NCBI RefSeq assembly: GCF_014243395.1
Contig: NZ_JACLCP010000001.1
Location: forward strand, 1,178,001 to 1,242,000
Length of the DNA: 64,000 nucleotides
Source: Winogradskyella flava
Lineage (GTDB): Bacteria > Bacteroidota > Bacteroidia > Flavobacteriales > Flavobacteriaceae
Direction: 5' to 3'
Shown: positions 51,877 to 60,871 of the stretch, piece by piece
How the letters are laid out: every line of letters starts with the position of its first letter
Position numbering within the stretch: the stretch's first letter is position 1
Position numbers and translations under genes: made by a program
Notes under the pieces: model-generated
What the model saw: the letters and a program-made list of their open reading frames with translations, nothing else
The model's database searches: none
What the model was told of the DNA's origin: nothing

Positions 51877-54453
51877 ATGAATTCAAAATATAAAATGCTT
51901 AGACAAAGTGCCCTAATGGTATTTTTTGTGGTACTTGGATTATCATCTTTCACTCTAGAGGCCCAAGAGGATACCATTTATTATAATGCGCAATGGAAAG
52001 AAACAACTAAAGATAGTGCAGTTTTTTACAGACCATTAATTAAGAAAGAGGGTGATTTATATCGTATTGAGGATTATTATATATCTGGCCAATTGCAAAT
52101 GAGCGGATTATCTGAGACCAAGAAGAGAAATTACTTTAAAGGTGAGGTGACATGGTATAATGAAGACGGCACAGTCTCCCAAAAAGCCAATTATGAGGAC
52201 GGTAAGCTTAATGGCGAGTATATTTCCTTTTTAAATGGAAAGAAATTGACTGGCGTTTATAAAAACAATAGACTTGTCAGTGGATCTATAAACTCTAAAA
52301 ACTACAGCACATATTATTATGCTACCATAAATAATGACACCATTAAAGAGGTGTACCATGAGAATAATTTAGAGGGTGTGAGATACGAGAACTATCGCGT
52401 TGTGGATGGCGCAACATTTCTCTCGAAATATTATGATGAAAAAGGTTATCTAATAGGTGAAAGAGAGACCACCAATAATAGTTATTTTAAAGGTTTAGAA
52501 GTGTTTTACTATTATCAACCAATGCGTGTAAGACAGGTTAATTACTATCCTAAAGAACGTCTGTTAGGCACAACCTACTATTATCCGAATGGTGCAATTA
52601 GAACAAGATTTGAGCAGTCTCCAGAATATAAAAAATCTTTTTATGATTCTAGTGGTAAGCTACTGGGAAGTGCAACTTATAGATTGGATAGGGATTATTT
52701 AAAACCTGTTAACGGAACGGAATACGTTTTTAAATATGCTTATAAAGATGAGGATCAAGGTAAAATAACCTCTAAGAGAATTTATAAAAATGAGCAATTG
52801 CTCGAAGATGCTGTTTTTTACAAAAATGGAAGTATAAAAAGTATAACAAAGTACAAAGGAAGAGATAAGGACCTTCAGATAAGTTATAATGAATATGGCG
52901 AAGAAATAGCCAGAATGAAATACGAAGGTTATTATCCTTTTGAGGGTACAGAAATATTAAGGGATAGGGAGACAATTTATGAAAATGGAGAACTGGTAAG
53001 TGAGACTAATTACTACCCTGACACAAAAATTATTTTCAGTAAAAAGAATCCAAGTGAGGAAACCTATTACGATAGAGAAGGTAGTCTTCTTGGTACATTA
53101 GAAGTGTTATATGAAAATAAGTATGCAAAGCCTATTAATGGCCAACGCTATTATGTTGGCTATAAAACGGATATTTCCAGTATTGAAACGTATAAAGACG
53201 GCCAGATCGTTGAGCGCACAACATTTAGGGAAAGAGGCAATAAAAAAGAAGATGTGAAAATCTATAAGCGCGTAGAAAAATATGATGATAATGGCTATAA
53301 TAGAATTAGTGAAATTACATTTTACAGTAATGGAGCAAAACAGTCTGAAATTACTTTAAAAGGGGGTTATGATAAGATTAAAGGCAAGTTCTACAACGAC
53401 AAGAATGAACTAATAGGATCCTATGATTATTTAAAGAAAGACGGAGAATTATATGAGTTTTTTGATGATTCGGATGTGATTCGATTGTATAAAAAAGAGA
53501 GCAACGGCAAGCTCTTAAATTTAAAACGTTATAATTATGGGCCTAATTATCGATATGATGATATCGATGCTGTGTTAGAAGAAGAAATTGATGTTACTTG
53601 TTGCTCGAAAGTTTATACTGCTGATGGAAAGTTATTTGCAGAGGCTACTTATAAGGATGGTGAACCATGGGAAGGTCAAATTTATGATGAGACCAATAAA
53701 AGTATTTACGCTTTTGATTCTGGTCAACGCAATGGTCCTTATATAAAATACGATTACAATTTAAAGACGGTTTTGGAAGAGGGTAAGTATGTTGATGATA
53801 AAAAAGAAGGTAGTTTTAACTATTATAACTATGCTGGAGATTTGGAAAAGACAGAGAATTTTGAGAATGATCAATTACATGGAGAAAGTCTCTTTTTTAA
53901 TAAAAAGGGAGAAAAGTTGTCTAGTTTAATTTATCAAAACGGTCTGCCTTATGATGGTATTAAAGTAATTAAGGTAGGGTATAATAAACAACCAACACAG
54001 GAAATTTACGCGCAAGGTCAATTGGTTCAAAAAATAACTTTTGATGATAATGGAAAGCGCATCACAGATTATAAAGATGGTACCATGACCAAAACTGTAG
54101 CCTATTACAAAGGAACTGACAAAAAGCGTTTGAGTTATACGGTAGAAAACTATTATATAAATGGAGAGGTCATTCGTTTTGATAAGAATGGTATAGTAGC
54201 ACACAAGGCGACTTTTGTGAATAATAAATTAGAATCCGGTACTGTCTTTCTTAAGCCTTTTGATACCTACGATAATCGGGTCTCCCATGCTATAGTATCG
54301 TATGTTGAAAATAAATTGTCCGTAGCATATATTGGAAAAGATGACAACATTATATTTTCGGCAGAAGAAATTATAGAGCCTGGAGATTACACTAAATATC
54401 TTTCAAAGATGAATATTTATTTAGACAATATGTCACCAGATTCTCTTTATTAA
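51877..54453 (+). CDS. Large secreted MORN/YwqK-like repeat protein
   Basis: An 858-residue exported protein with a signal peptide of about 30 residues (FFVVLGLSSFTLEAQ). The rest is many imperfect 20-25-residue beta-hairpin units with a Tyr-rich core, such as VTWYNEDGTVSQKANYEDGK, YYYPNGAIRTRFEQSP, AVFYKNGSIKSITKYKG, ITFYSNGAKQSEITLKGG, NYYNYAGDLEKTENFENDQL and YYINGEVIRFDKNGIVAHKA. This is the MORN-variant pattern annotated in databases as YwqK. No enzymatic domain, T9SS sorting domain or membrane anchor is seen at the C-terminus. A periplasmic or outer-membrane scaffold role is possible. It is probably coexpressed with the preceding lipoprotein. Confidence 0.8.
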   Translation: MNSKYKMLRQSALMVFFVVLGLSSFTLEAQEDTIYYNAQWKETTKDSAVFYRPLIKKEGDLYRIEDYYISGQLQMSGLSETKKRNYFKGEVTWYNEDGTVSQKANYEDGKLNGEYISFLNGKKLTGVYKNNRLVSGSINSKNYSTYYYATINNDTIKEVYHENNLEGVRYENYRVVDGATFLSKYYDEKGYLIGERETTNNSYFKGLEVFYYYQPMRVRQVNYYPKERLLGTTYYYPNGAIRTRFEQSPEYKKSFYDSSGKLLGSATYRLDRDYLKPVNGTEYVFKYAYKDEDQGKITSKRIYKNEQLLEDAVFYKNGSIKSITKYKGRDKDLQISYNEYGEEIARMKYEGYYPFEGTEILRDRETIYENGELVSETNYYPDTKIIFSKKNPSEETYYDREGSLLGTLEVLYENKYAKPINGQRYYVGYKTDISSIETYKDGQIVERTTFRERGNKKEDVKIYKRVEKYDDNGYNRISEITFYSNGAKQSEITLKGGYDKIKGKFYNDKNELIGSYDYLKKDGELYEFFDDSDVIRLYKKESNGKLLNLKRYNYGPNYRYDDIDAVLEEEIDVTCCSKVYTADGKLFAEATYKDGEPWEGQIYDETNKSIYAFDSGQRNGPYIKYDYNLKTVLEEGKYVDDKKEGSFNYYNYAGDLEKTENFENDQLHGESLFFNKKGEKLSSLIYQNGLPYDGIKVIKVGYNKQPTQEIYAQGQLVQKITFDDNGKRITDYKDGTMTKTVAYYKGTDKKRLSYTVENYYINGEVIRFDKNGIVAHKATFVNNKLESGTVFLKPFDTYDNRVSHAIVSYVENKLSVAYIGKDDNIIFSAEEIIEPGDYTKYLSKMNIYLDNMSPDSLY

Positions 54454-54459
54454 AACACA

Positions 54460-54496
54460 AAAAGAGCCTGAAGATATAATCGATTCAGGCTCTTTT
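54460..54496. terminator. Bidirectional terminator between convergent genes
   Basis: A 13-bp perfect stem (54460-54472 with 54484-54496) with an 11-nt loop and A/T flanks. It ends the MORN-like gene and, on the other strand, the T9SS cargo gene at 54519. Confidence 0.78.
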
Positions 54497-54518
54497 GATT
54501 TTGATAATCTATAAGTGC

Positions 54519-55253
54519 TTACTCTACAATAATCTTTTTAATTAAGGTTTTACCAGCCTCATTTCTAAAGCGAATAATATAAAGTTGAGGTGACAAATCT
54601 GAAACATTAATTTGAGACTCACCTGATGTAACGTCTACGCGTTTGACCTCTTTTCCTAGGACATTATAAAATTCTGCAGTCATATCTTGGTTAGAGGAAA
54701 CATTTAATTCATTTTTAACTTGAGTTGGATAAACATTCACTGATGTTAATTCGACATCATCAACACTTAGGTTTGGATTGAAACTATAAATTACGTTTAA
54801 TGGAGTTCCAATTTCTCTATCTTCAGAATCAAATGCTTGAAATCTTAAAGTCCAGCTCATTGCTGTTGTAGTGCTAATAGGGTTTTGATTCCAAAAATAA
54901 TTTCCAATTCCGGTTGAAGCTCCAGGAGCAATAGCTGCCGCTGTATTAGGATAACCGCTACCTAAAGTTACACTGAATAAACAAACACCGGAAAAACATA
55001 ATTGAACATTAGATCCGTCGGAGTTTACCATATTATCTACGAAGATTCTCATATACAGTGTTTCTGTGGTAGAAGTATTGGTAACTTTAAATTTCCAATT
55101 ACAATCATCATCGTAACCACAACCTGTTTCTGAAAAGGATACAGTTTGGCCATCAGTAATGATACTGTCATCATTATAATTTTTGAGATCAAATTGTGCA
55201 TGGGATGCAAAAGTGAATAATGATAGCGTAAAAAAGAGTAATATTTTATTCAT
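54519..55253 (-). CDS. Secreted protein with T9SS type A sorting domain
   Basis: A 244-residue protein with an N-terminal signal peptide (about 1-19, ending SHAQ). A beta-sandwich domain with two cysteine pairs follows (GCGYDDDCNWKFKV; CFSGVCLFSV). The C-terminal T9SS sorting domain covers about 173-244 (VNVYPTQVKNELNVSS, AEFYNVLGKEVKRVDV, LYIIRFRNEAGKTLIKKI). The sorting domain directs export by the type IX system and cell-surface attachment or release. The central domain is not recognised; no catalytic motif is seen. Confidence 0.85.
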   Translation of the reverse strand: MNKILLFFTLSLFTFASHAQFDLKNYNDDSIITDGQTVSFSETGCGYDDDCNWKFKVTNTSTTETLYMRIFVDNMVNSDGSNVQLCFSGVCLFSVTLGSGYPNTAAAIAPGASTGIGNYFWNQNPISTTTAMSWTLRFQAFDSEDREIGTPLNVIYSFNPNLSVDDVELTSVNVYPTQVKNELNVSSNQDMTAEFYNVLGKEVKRVDVTSGESQINVSDLSPQLYIIRFRNEAGKTLIKKIIVE

Positions 55254-55332
55254 AGATTTTCGTTTTTTATGTTAATATACATTGAATCCAATCTAACACC
55301 GATAAAGATAAGTTTTTTATGCTTAATAAATC

Positions 55333-55364
55333 AAGGGAAGTAAAATCGAAACTAAACTTCCCTT
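55333..55364 (-). terminator. Candidate terminator after the Omp28-like T9SS protein
   Basis: A 9-bp stem AAGGGAAGT/ACTTCCCTT (55333-55341 with 55356-55364) with a 14-nt loop, 22 bp after the stop. The T run on the - strand is poor. Confidence 0.42.
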
Positions 55365-55386
55365 TCTTATTTTATGCCTTTTGAAA

Positions 55387-57312
55387 TTATTTATTTACAA
55401 TGAATTTAGTGCTATAAGATCCATTATTATCATTGATATTCATAATGTAATGACCTGCATTCAATTGAGATACTGGTAACTCTAAATTTTGATTACCAAA
55501 TAGACCTTCATACGATTTCTGAATAACTGTTCTGCCTAACATATCGTTTACTGTAATCTCGTAATCTCCATTACTTGCGTCGAAAGCAACGTTAATAAAG
55601 TCCTGTGCAGGGTTTGGATAAATCCTTATAGAATCGATTCCGGCAAATTCATTGGTACTTAATGCTTGTGTCACAGAACTTTGAGAAGCACTTGCAATGC
55701 TACCATCTGTTTGATCAATCAAAACAACTACAATATGCATATTATCTTGGTTACTCGTGGCAGGTATGGTATAATTAAAGTCATAAGAAATACTATTATT
55801 AACACTAATAGTAGTCGGCACTGATCCAACTTGACCGTTAAAGCCACCTAAAAGGGCTATGCCTACATGATCATAGACCATCTGAGAGGCAGGTACGGGA
55901 TTTGGCAGGTTTTCATAACCTCCCATAGGTCCATTACCACCTCCAGCATAATTATTAGCTTGAGCCCAACCTGGAGTAGTTCCAGATAGGCCATCTTCAG
56001 TAATAATTACGCCTAATCTAAAGTTGGCATTTGAAAGATTGGTGTAAAAGTTTGCATTAGCAGAAATAGTTAAATCATTACCAGCTATAGATGCACTAGT
56101 GGTTAAATCTACAGGTACAATTTCATTTATTTGCTGGTTATAGGCACCTTGTAATGTAGATTGTCCAGGGTCAACATCACCTATCTTTCGATCTATTACA
56201 CTACTTGGATACCCACTGATATATTGACCAATTCCACTATCGTATTCTGGTAAGGTCATTGGATCTGCACTAGCTGCATTTGGATTGGTATTATGCACAG
56301 CAACTGGAATTACTGTATTTGGGTAAGTGGTAGCCATATATTCTAAACCTACAGCACCTCGTGGACACCAAGGGCACCAAGTACCCGTAGCTTCTTCAAT
56401 AAGAACCGTTTTTGTTCCGGATTGCGTAATAGTATTGAATAAAGCAGATAGAGAATTATTTGCTGCATGGTCATCTGCACCTCCATTTACATTTTCAATA
56501 GTCGCAACTATAGACTTTTCTTCTATAGTACTGTAATTAACTTGAGTGCTGTGATTTAAAGTTTGTGTTTGCCCAGGAGCAATATTAACGTTGAAATTTT
56601 CAGAATAACTATTAGTACCATCGTTCCAAGCTATATCTATTGATGTGATAGTAGTTAAGCCGTCATTTTTCACGTCCACAGAAAGTGGGTTGTCAACTGA
56701 TGTAAGAGAATATCTGTTTAATGAAGTAGCCTCTAATTCTGCATCTAAGTTAAATGGTGATCTTACTTCAATATCATCAATCCACCATTCATCACCATCA
56801 TCATTAAGGTGTACAAAAGCAATATAAATCATCATACCATCATAGGCAGATAAATCTACAGTTCTAAGTTCAAATGAACCCGTACCGCCAACGGTAGATT
56901 CATTATAGCTGGCAACAGAAGTAAAGTCTGTTTGAGTAGTTTGAGAAGCGGTAGAGACTCTAACCTCATAATTAGAACCATAATTAGTAGTAAATCTTTG
57001 TGAAGAATAGAAAGATAATTGTGTGTTGCTAGAACTTGTTAAGTCTATTTGACTGGTTACTAACCAATCTTCTGCAATACCACCAGTAACATCTTCATAC
57101 GAATTTCTTGCAGAAAAATTCCCAGTATTTTGTACTTGACTTTCTTGAATCCAATTTTGTACAGTACCTAATCCATTAGTGCCGATGTAGCTAGTCCATC
57201 CTGCTGGAGGGAAAGTGGCACCTTCAAAACCTTCGTTAAGTATTGTTTGCCCTGTAGTGATTTGTGTACAGGCAAAACATAATGTTAGCAATAGAGTAAT
57301 TTTTTTAATCAT
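55387..57312 (-). CDS. T9SS cargo with choice-of-anchor/MAM-like and Omp28-like thioredoxin domains
   Basis: A 641-residue multidomain secreted protein. A signal peptide (about 1-21) is followed by a jelly-roll domain (about 25-190: LNEGFEGATFPPAGWTSY, SARNSYEDVTGGIAEDWLVT, WWIDDIEV), seen in choice-of-anchor J and cleaved-adhesin proteins. A CARDB-like segment spans about 195-290. An Omp28-like thioredoxin fold with TWCPWCPRG (about 312-320) spans about 300-540. The T9SS type A sorting domain is at about 560-641 (IRIYPNPAQDFINVAFDAS, YIMNINDNNGSYSTKFIVNK). The CxxC suggests a redox or copper/thiol-related role at the surface; this is not proven for Omp28 proteins. Confidence 0.85.
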   Translation of the reverse strand: MIKKITLLLTLCFACTQITTGQTILNEGFEGATFPPAGWTSYIGTNGLGTVQNWIQESQVQNTGNFSARNSYEDVTGGIAEDWLVTSQIDLTSSSNTQLSFYSSQRFTTNYGSNYEVRVSTASQTTQTDFTSVASYNESTVGGTGSFELRTVDLSAYDGMMIYIAFVHLNDDGDEWWIDDIEVRSPFNLDAELEATSLNRYSLTSVDNPLSVDVKNDGLTTITSIDIAWNDGTNSYSENFNVNIAPGQTQTLNHSTQVNYSTIEEKSIVATIENVNGGADDHAANNSLSALFNTITQSGTKTVLIEEATGTWCPWCPRGAVGLEYMATTYPNTVIPVAVHNTNPNAASADPMTLPEYDSGIGQYISGYPSSVIDRKIGDVDPGQSTLQGAYNQQINEIVPVDLTTSASIAGNDLTISANANFYTNLSNANFRLGVIITEDGLSGTTPGWAQANNYAGGGNGPMGGYENLPNPVPASQMVYDHVGIALLGGFNGQVGSVPTTISVNNSISYDFNYTIPATSNQDNMHIVVVLIDQTDGSIASASQSSVTQALSTNEFAGIDSIRIYPNPAQDFINVAFDASNGDYEITVNDMLGRTVIQKSYEGLFGNQNLELPVSQLNAGHYIMNINDNNGSYSTKFIVNK

Positions 57313-57377
57313 GCTTTAGTTGAATTAGTTAATAAAATCTTAAAATTGAGCAGGAAGATAAATAAATGGATAAATAA

Positions 57378-57405
57378 AAACGGTATTTGCTTTCAAATAC
57401 CGTTT
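57378..57405 (-). terminator. Terminator after the DUF6029 gene
   Basis: A 12-bp perfect stem (57378-57389 with 57394-57405) with a 4-nt loop and a T-rich - strand tail, 23 bp past the stop at 57429. Confidence 0.75.
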
Positions 57406-57428
57406 AAATACAATTTTTTCGGACGAAC

Positions 57429-59078
57429 TTAAAAAGCCACCGTAAGGTTGGCACTCAAGCCTGTATTTTCGGGTACGAATCGGCATACACCTCCAATACA
57501 AATCAATCCGCCTCGTTGCCTTCCGTAATTAATACCAAGTCTCGTGTTACCTTTACTGTAACTCCCACCAATACTGTAGTAATGAATTTCATCTAAACCT
57601 TCATAATTCCAGTTATCTGCAATATAAACACCAAAACTCGTAGAGAAGTTATATTCTAATACACCTGCCACCCAATTTTTTCTATCATCCTCACTCCAAA
57701 GATGTTGTGCAACGAAGCGTACAGCTTTTCCACTTCCTAATCGCTTTGTAGCTTCTATAACAGCAATATTGGCATTTATGGTGGAGTTACCTAAAGGACC
57801 ACCTTCAACAACACCTTTGTCTATTATTACGTTTTGGTATGTAAATACAGAGCTCCAATCCTTGGATAGTTTTTTCTTTACTTCGAGATTAAAGTCTCTA
57901 AATAATTGGCGTCCTTGACCAATAAACTTGGCCTTATACCATCTGTTCTCAATGTTATATTCAGCATCTAATCCTCCCCAATATGAAAAATTTGCAGATA
58001 ATTTAGTCCCATATTTACCACCAAAACCAGTACCTTTTTTAAAGGTATAGAAGAAATCTACTTGCCCGCCAACTTCACCTGCACGCTGATCGAATGATTC
58101 GATAATCAATCTTGGTTGTGGATTGTAAACATAGATGTTTGTTAGCAAATAGTCTTGTTGTTTGGTGAGTCCAGGAACATAATTAATAACTTGCTGATTA
58201 AAAATATTTCCTTCCGCCAAACGATCGGAGAAAAAACTAAAATTTTCTAATCTCCTAAAAGTGGCGTTAACACCAATACCCTTTTTTGCATAACCTGCAT
58301 TAACTTGAAGTGCAGTACCATCATATAATTTGTTCGAAGAGACCTGCCCTTCGTTTGCAATCACATCGGGATCTTTAACAATCGCCTCAGCACCTGCGTA
58401 AAAATCTCCAATTATAAAGTCAAGACGACCTCCATAAGCACCAACATTAGTTGGTATAGCTTCCACACCGTTGGTGTCTTGATTTCGGCCAACATAACTT
58501 AACCCCATTTGTATATCCACTTTCTCTATCTTCATGGCATTACTAAGGTTTATATCGGCGTCTAGACCTTGAATCGTGCCTTCAGATTCTTCAAAACCAT
58601 AACGTTGTTTACCAAAAACGGCTTTTAATCCAATATCCTTAGTTAGATTGACTTTAACGTTTAAACCTTTTAGAGCATTATTTAGACCTAATTGGCGATC
58701 TTCCCAAGAGCGAAGAATTAGTCCACTACCAAATTGTTCATAGAAATAACCTCCAGTGATATCCAGACTCTTATCTTTATAATTAACATAGTATGTTGCG
58801 ATATTATTCTGGTTATCAAAAATAGGGTCATAACCTAATAAAGCAGAAGGGAGATATGATTCATATTGCAGTCCTGCTGTAAATTTGCCTTGATTATAAT
58901 TAAGTAGGACATAGTTATTTGCCCTAAACTGATCTTCCGGAGCCAAGAAATTAATGCCTTCATCTGTTTGAAGCCATTGGGAATTAGATTCTAGTCCACC
59001 ATAAAAATAGCCTGTCTCTTGTGCATTGCCATTGTAAGTACAGCATACTAAAGCGGCTAAAACGATTAACTTTCTCAT
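57429..59078 (-). CDS. DUF6029-family outer-membrane protein
   Basis: A 549-residue exported protein with a signal peptide (about 1-19, ending GNAQ). Many amphipathic strands follow, such as YVLLNYNQGKFTAGLQYESY near residue 55, TYYVNYKDKSLDITGGYFYE and RYGFEESEGTIQGLDADINL. It ends in an aromatic residue (LTVAF), as outer-membrane barrels do. It fits DUF6029, a Bacteroidetes family of predicted barrels with unknown role, usually near Omp28/TlpA-type genes. It lies 41 bp after the TlpA-like gene and is probably cotranscribed with it. Confidence 0.8.
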   Translation of the reverse strand: MRKLIVLAALVCCTYNGNAQETGYFYGGLESNSQWLQTDEGINFLAPEDQFRANNYVLLNYNQGKFTAGLQYESYLPSALLGYDPIFDNQNNIATYYVNYKDKSLDITGGYFYEQFGSGLILRSWEDRQLGLNNALKGLNVKVNLTKDIGLKAVFGKQRYGFEESEGTIQGLDADINLSNAMKIEKVDIQMGLSYVGRNQDTNGVEAIPTNVGAYGGRLDFIIGDFYAGAEAIVKDPDVIANEGQVSSNKLYDGTALQVNAGYAKKGIGVNATFRRLENFSFFSDRLAEGNIFNQQVINYVPGLTKQQDYLLTNIYVYNPQPRLIIESFDQRAGEVGGQVDFFYTFKKGTGFGGKYGTKLSANFSYWGGLDAEYNIENRWYKAKFIGQGRQLFRDFNLEVKKKLSKDWSSVFTYQNVIIDKGVVEGGPLGNSTINANIAVIEATKRLGSGKAVRFVAQHLWSEDDRKNWVAGVLEYNFSTSFGVYIADNWNYEGLDEIHYYSIGGSYSKGNTRLGINYGRQRGGLICIGGVCRFVPENTGLSANLTVAF

Positions 59079-59119
59079 TTATTTTGGTTAGTTATTAGTT
59101 TAGTGAAGTTGATTTAGCC

Positions 59120-59605
59120 TTATTTGCTTAGCTCCTTTATTTTTTCATATAACTCTAATTCTGCACCTGGACTGTAACCAGAGTGCTCGTAGACAATTTG
59201 GTTGTCTTTAACCAAAACGGTTAAAGGTATACTAGAAGCGTTTAATGCACGTTTGAGATCGCTATTGGTATCCAATAAAATGGTGTAATCCCAGCCTTTA
59301 CCGTTTATCATAGACTTCACACGTTTAACAGTTCTGCTATCATCCACAGATACTGCAATTAACTTAACATTGGTTTCGTCTTGCCATTCGTCATAGATGT
59401 CGCTTATAGCATCAAGTTCTTTAAGGCATGGTACACACCAAGTTGCCCACAACGAAATTATTGTAATCCCGTCTTCATTGGTTACATCATCGATTGCTAC
59501 AGATTGCCCATCAAGCGTTTTTAGATTTACACTGGGAAGATCATTTTGCGCAATAGAAGCTATGCCAAAAAAACCTAAGAATAGGATAAGAATTAGTTTT
59601 TTCAT
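59120..59605 (-). CDS. TlpA-like thioredoxin-family protein
   Basis: A 161-residue exported thioredoxin-fold protein with a signal peptide (about 1-19, ending SIAQ). The active site is SLWATWCVPCLKELDAIS (CVPC at about residues 57-60) and the cis-Pro region is NASSIPLTVLVKDN near 125. It should act as a periplasmic thiol-disulfide reductase. Downstream are the DUF6029 barrel and the Omp28-like T9SS protein; divergently, 98 bp away, lies another Omp28-like gene. This suggests a shared thiol-redox function in the envelope. Confidence 0.9.
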   Translation of the reverse strand: MKKLILILFLGFFGIASIAQNDLPSVNLKTLDGQSVAIDDVTNEDGITIISLWATWCVPCLKELDAISDIYDEWQDETNVKLIAVSVDDSRTVKRVKSMINGKGWDYTILLDTNSDLKRALNASSIPLTVLVKDNQIVYEHSGYSPGAELELYEKIKELSK

Positions 59606-59703
59606 TATTTAATTTAGTTAAGTGGTTCACAATATTAGTTATTTTTTCACAAATGCATAGCAGTTGCAAAAATTAATTATTTTAGCAAAAAGAACTCAAA
59701 GCT

Positions 59704-60759
59704 ATGATATCAAAAAGAATACCAAGATTAATTTGCTTCATTCTACTGGCAGCAAGTATATCTTGCAGTAAGACGGAAGAAAATGTTCCTTTAACTACTC
59801 CAACAGCTGAAATTACAGTCGACAAATTAGTTAGAAAAGCGTCCTTAAGAAACCAAGAGATACCATTTACAATTATCAACGAAAGTAGTGAAGATGTTAC
59901 GGCATTGGCCACATTTTATGTCGATGATGAGGCCATAGTAGGTTCTACATTTTCATCTAGTAGCATAGGAGAATTTGAAGTTTATGGTGTATACATGGAT
60001 GATGGTGTGGAGATTACAACTAATACAGAGTCCTTTAGTGTTATTATACCAAAACGTAAAATCGTAATTGAAGATTATACTGGGACTTGGTGTGGGTTTT
60101 GCCCTAGGGTTACAGGTGCTTTGCAATCCTTAGCTCAAGAAACAGATGATATTACAGTTGTTGCCATACATGAAACAGCCAATAGTTTTCCTGATCCTAT
60201 GCATTTTAATCAAGTGCAACTTTTAAAGGATGTTTTTGATGTTGAAGGTTTTCCTGCAGCACGAATAAATAGGACTAATAATTGGCAAGTACCACATGCC
60301 AATAGCGATGTAATAAGCATTGCCGGTTTAGATACTAATGTGTCCATAGCGGTTAATTCTGAATTAACTGGAAATGAGCTATTGGTGCAAGTTAATGTGG
60401 TATATGAAGAGGGTTCTGAAGAAGGCGATAAGTTGGTGGTCTATTTGGTGGAAAATGGAATTATTTATGACCAAGTGAACTATTATAATCAAGATACAAC
60501 AAGTCCTTTCTATAATTTGGGGGACCCAATTTTAGATTTTGAACATAATGAGGTCTTAAGAAAAAACCTCTCTAGCTTATTGGGAGATGCGATTCCTAGT
60601 ACTTCTGCTTTAGATGAATATGTAACATCGTTTACTGTGGATATTCCTTCGGATTATGTTGTAGATAATCTGGATATTATTGTAATGGTGGTCAATGAGA
60701 ACAATGAGGCTAAAAACTCCCAGCATGCGCACTTAACAGAAGATAAGCCATATGAATAA
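59704..60759 (+). CDS. Omp28-related lipoprotein with thioredoxin-like CxxC
   Basis: A 351-residue lipoprotein. The signal peptide ends at Cys21 (ISC) and is followed by SKTEEN. The Omp28 thioredoxin-like domain has YTGTWCGFCPRVTGALQSL (CGFC near residue 130), then VVAIHETANSFPDPMHFNQ and VEGFPAARINR with the cis-Pro. Omp28 is a surface protein of Porphyromonas and relatives, described as an adhesin, but its CxxC suggests redox activity. This gene is divergent from the TlpA-like gene and is the lipoprotein counterpart of the T9SS-exported Omp28-like protein nearby. A perfect inverted repeat terminates it. Confidence 0.87.
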   Translation: MISKRIPRLICFILLAASISCSKTEENVPLTTPTAEITVDKLVRKASLRNQEIPFTIINESSEDVTALATFYVDDEAIVGSTFSSSSIGEFEVYGVYMDDGVEITTNTESFSVIIPKRKIVIEDYTGTWCGFCPRVTGALQSLAQETDDITVVAIHETANSFPDPMHFNQVQLLKDVFDVEGFPAARINRTNNWQVPHANSDVISIAGLDTNVSIAVNSELTGNELLVQVNVVYEEGSEEGDKLVVYLVENGIIYDQVNYYNQDTTSPFYNLGDPILDFEHNEVLRKNLSSLLGDAIPSTSALDEYVTSFTVDIPSDYVVDNLDIIVMVVNENNEAKNSQHAHLTEDKPYE

Positions 60760-60804
60760 AATATGCAACCGAATAATTGATTAGTCGTTGGCCTAAATAA
60801 TTAT

Positions 60805-60850
60805 TATTAAAAGAAAAACCTGAGTATCTACTCAGGTTTTTCTTTTAATA
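60805..60850. terminator. Very long perfect inverted repeat, bidirectional terminator
   Basis: Two 22-nt arms (60805-60826 and 60829-60850) are perfectly complementary and separated by 2 bp. The inner part is GC-richer and the outer part is A/T, so both strands get a stem plus T tract. It sits between the convergent Omp28-like and hydrolase genes. Confidence 0.85.
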
Positions 60851-60871
60851 CTATTAACTCGTAGTGAATTT

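Noticed and set aside
51877..54453. YwqK-like repeats as a toxin-antitoxin antitoxin
   Set aside because: The label is a database name for the repeat; this protein is large, exported, and has no toxin neighbour.
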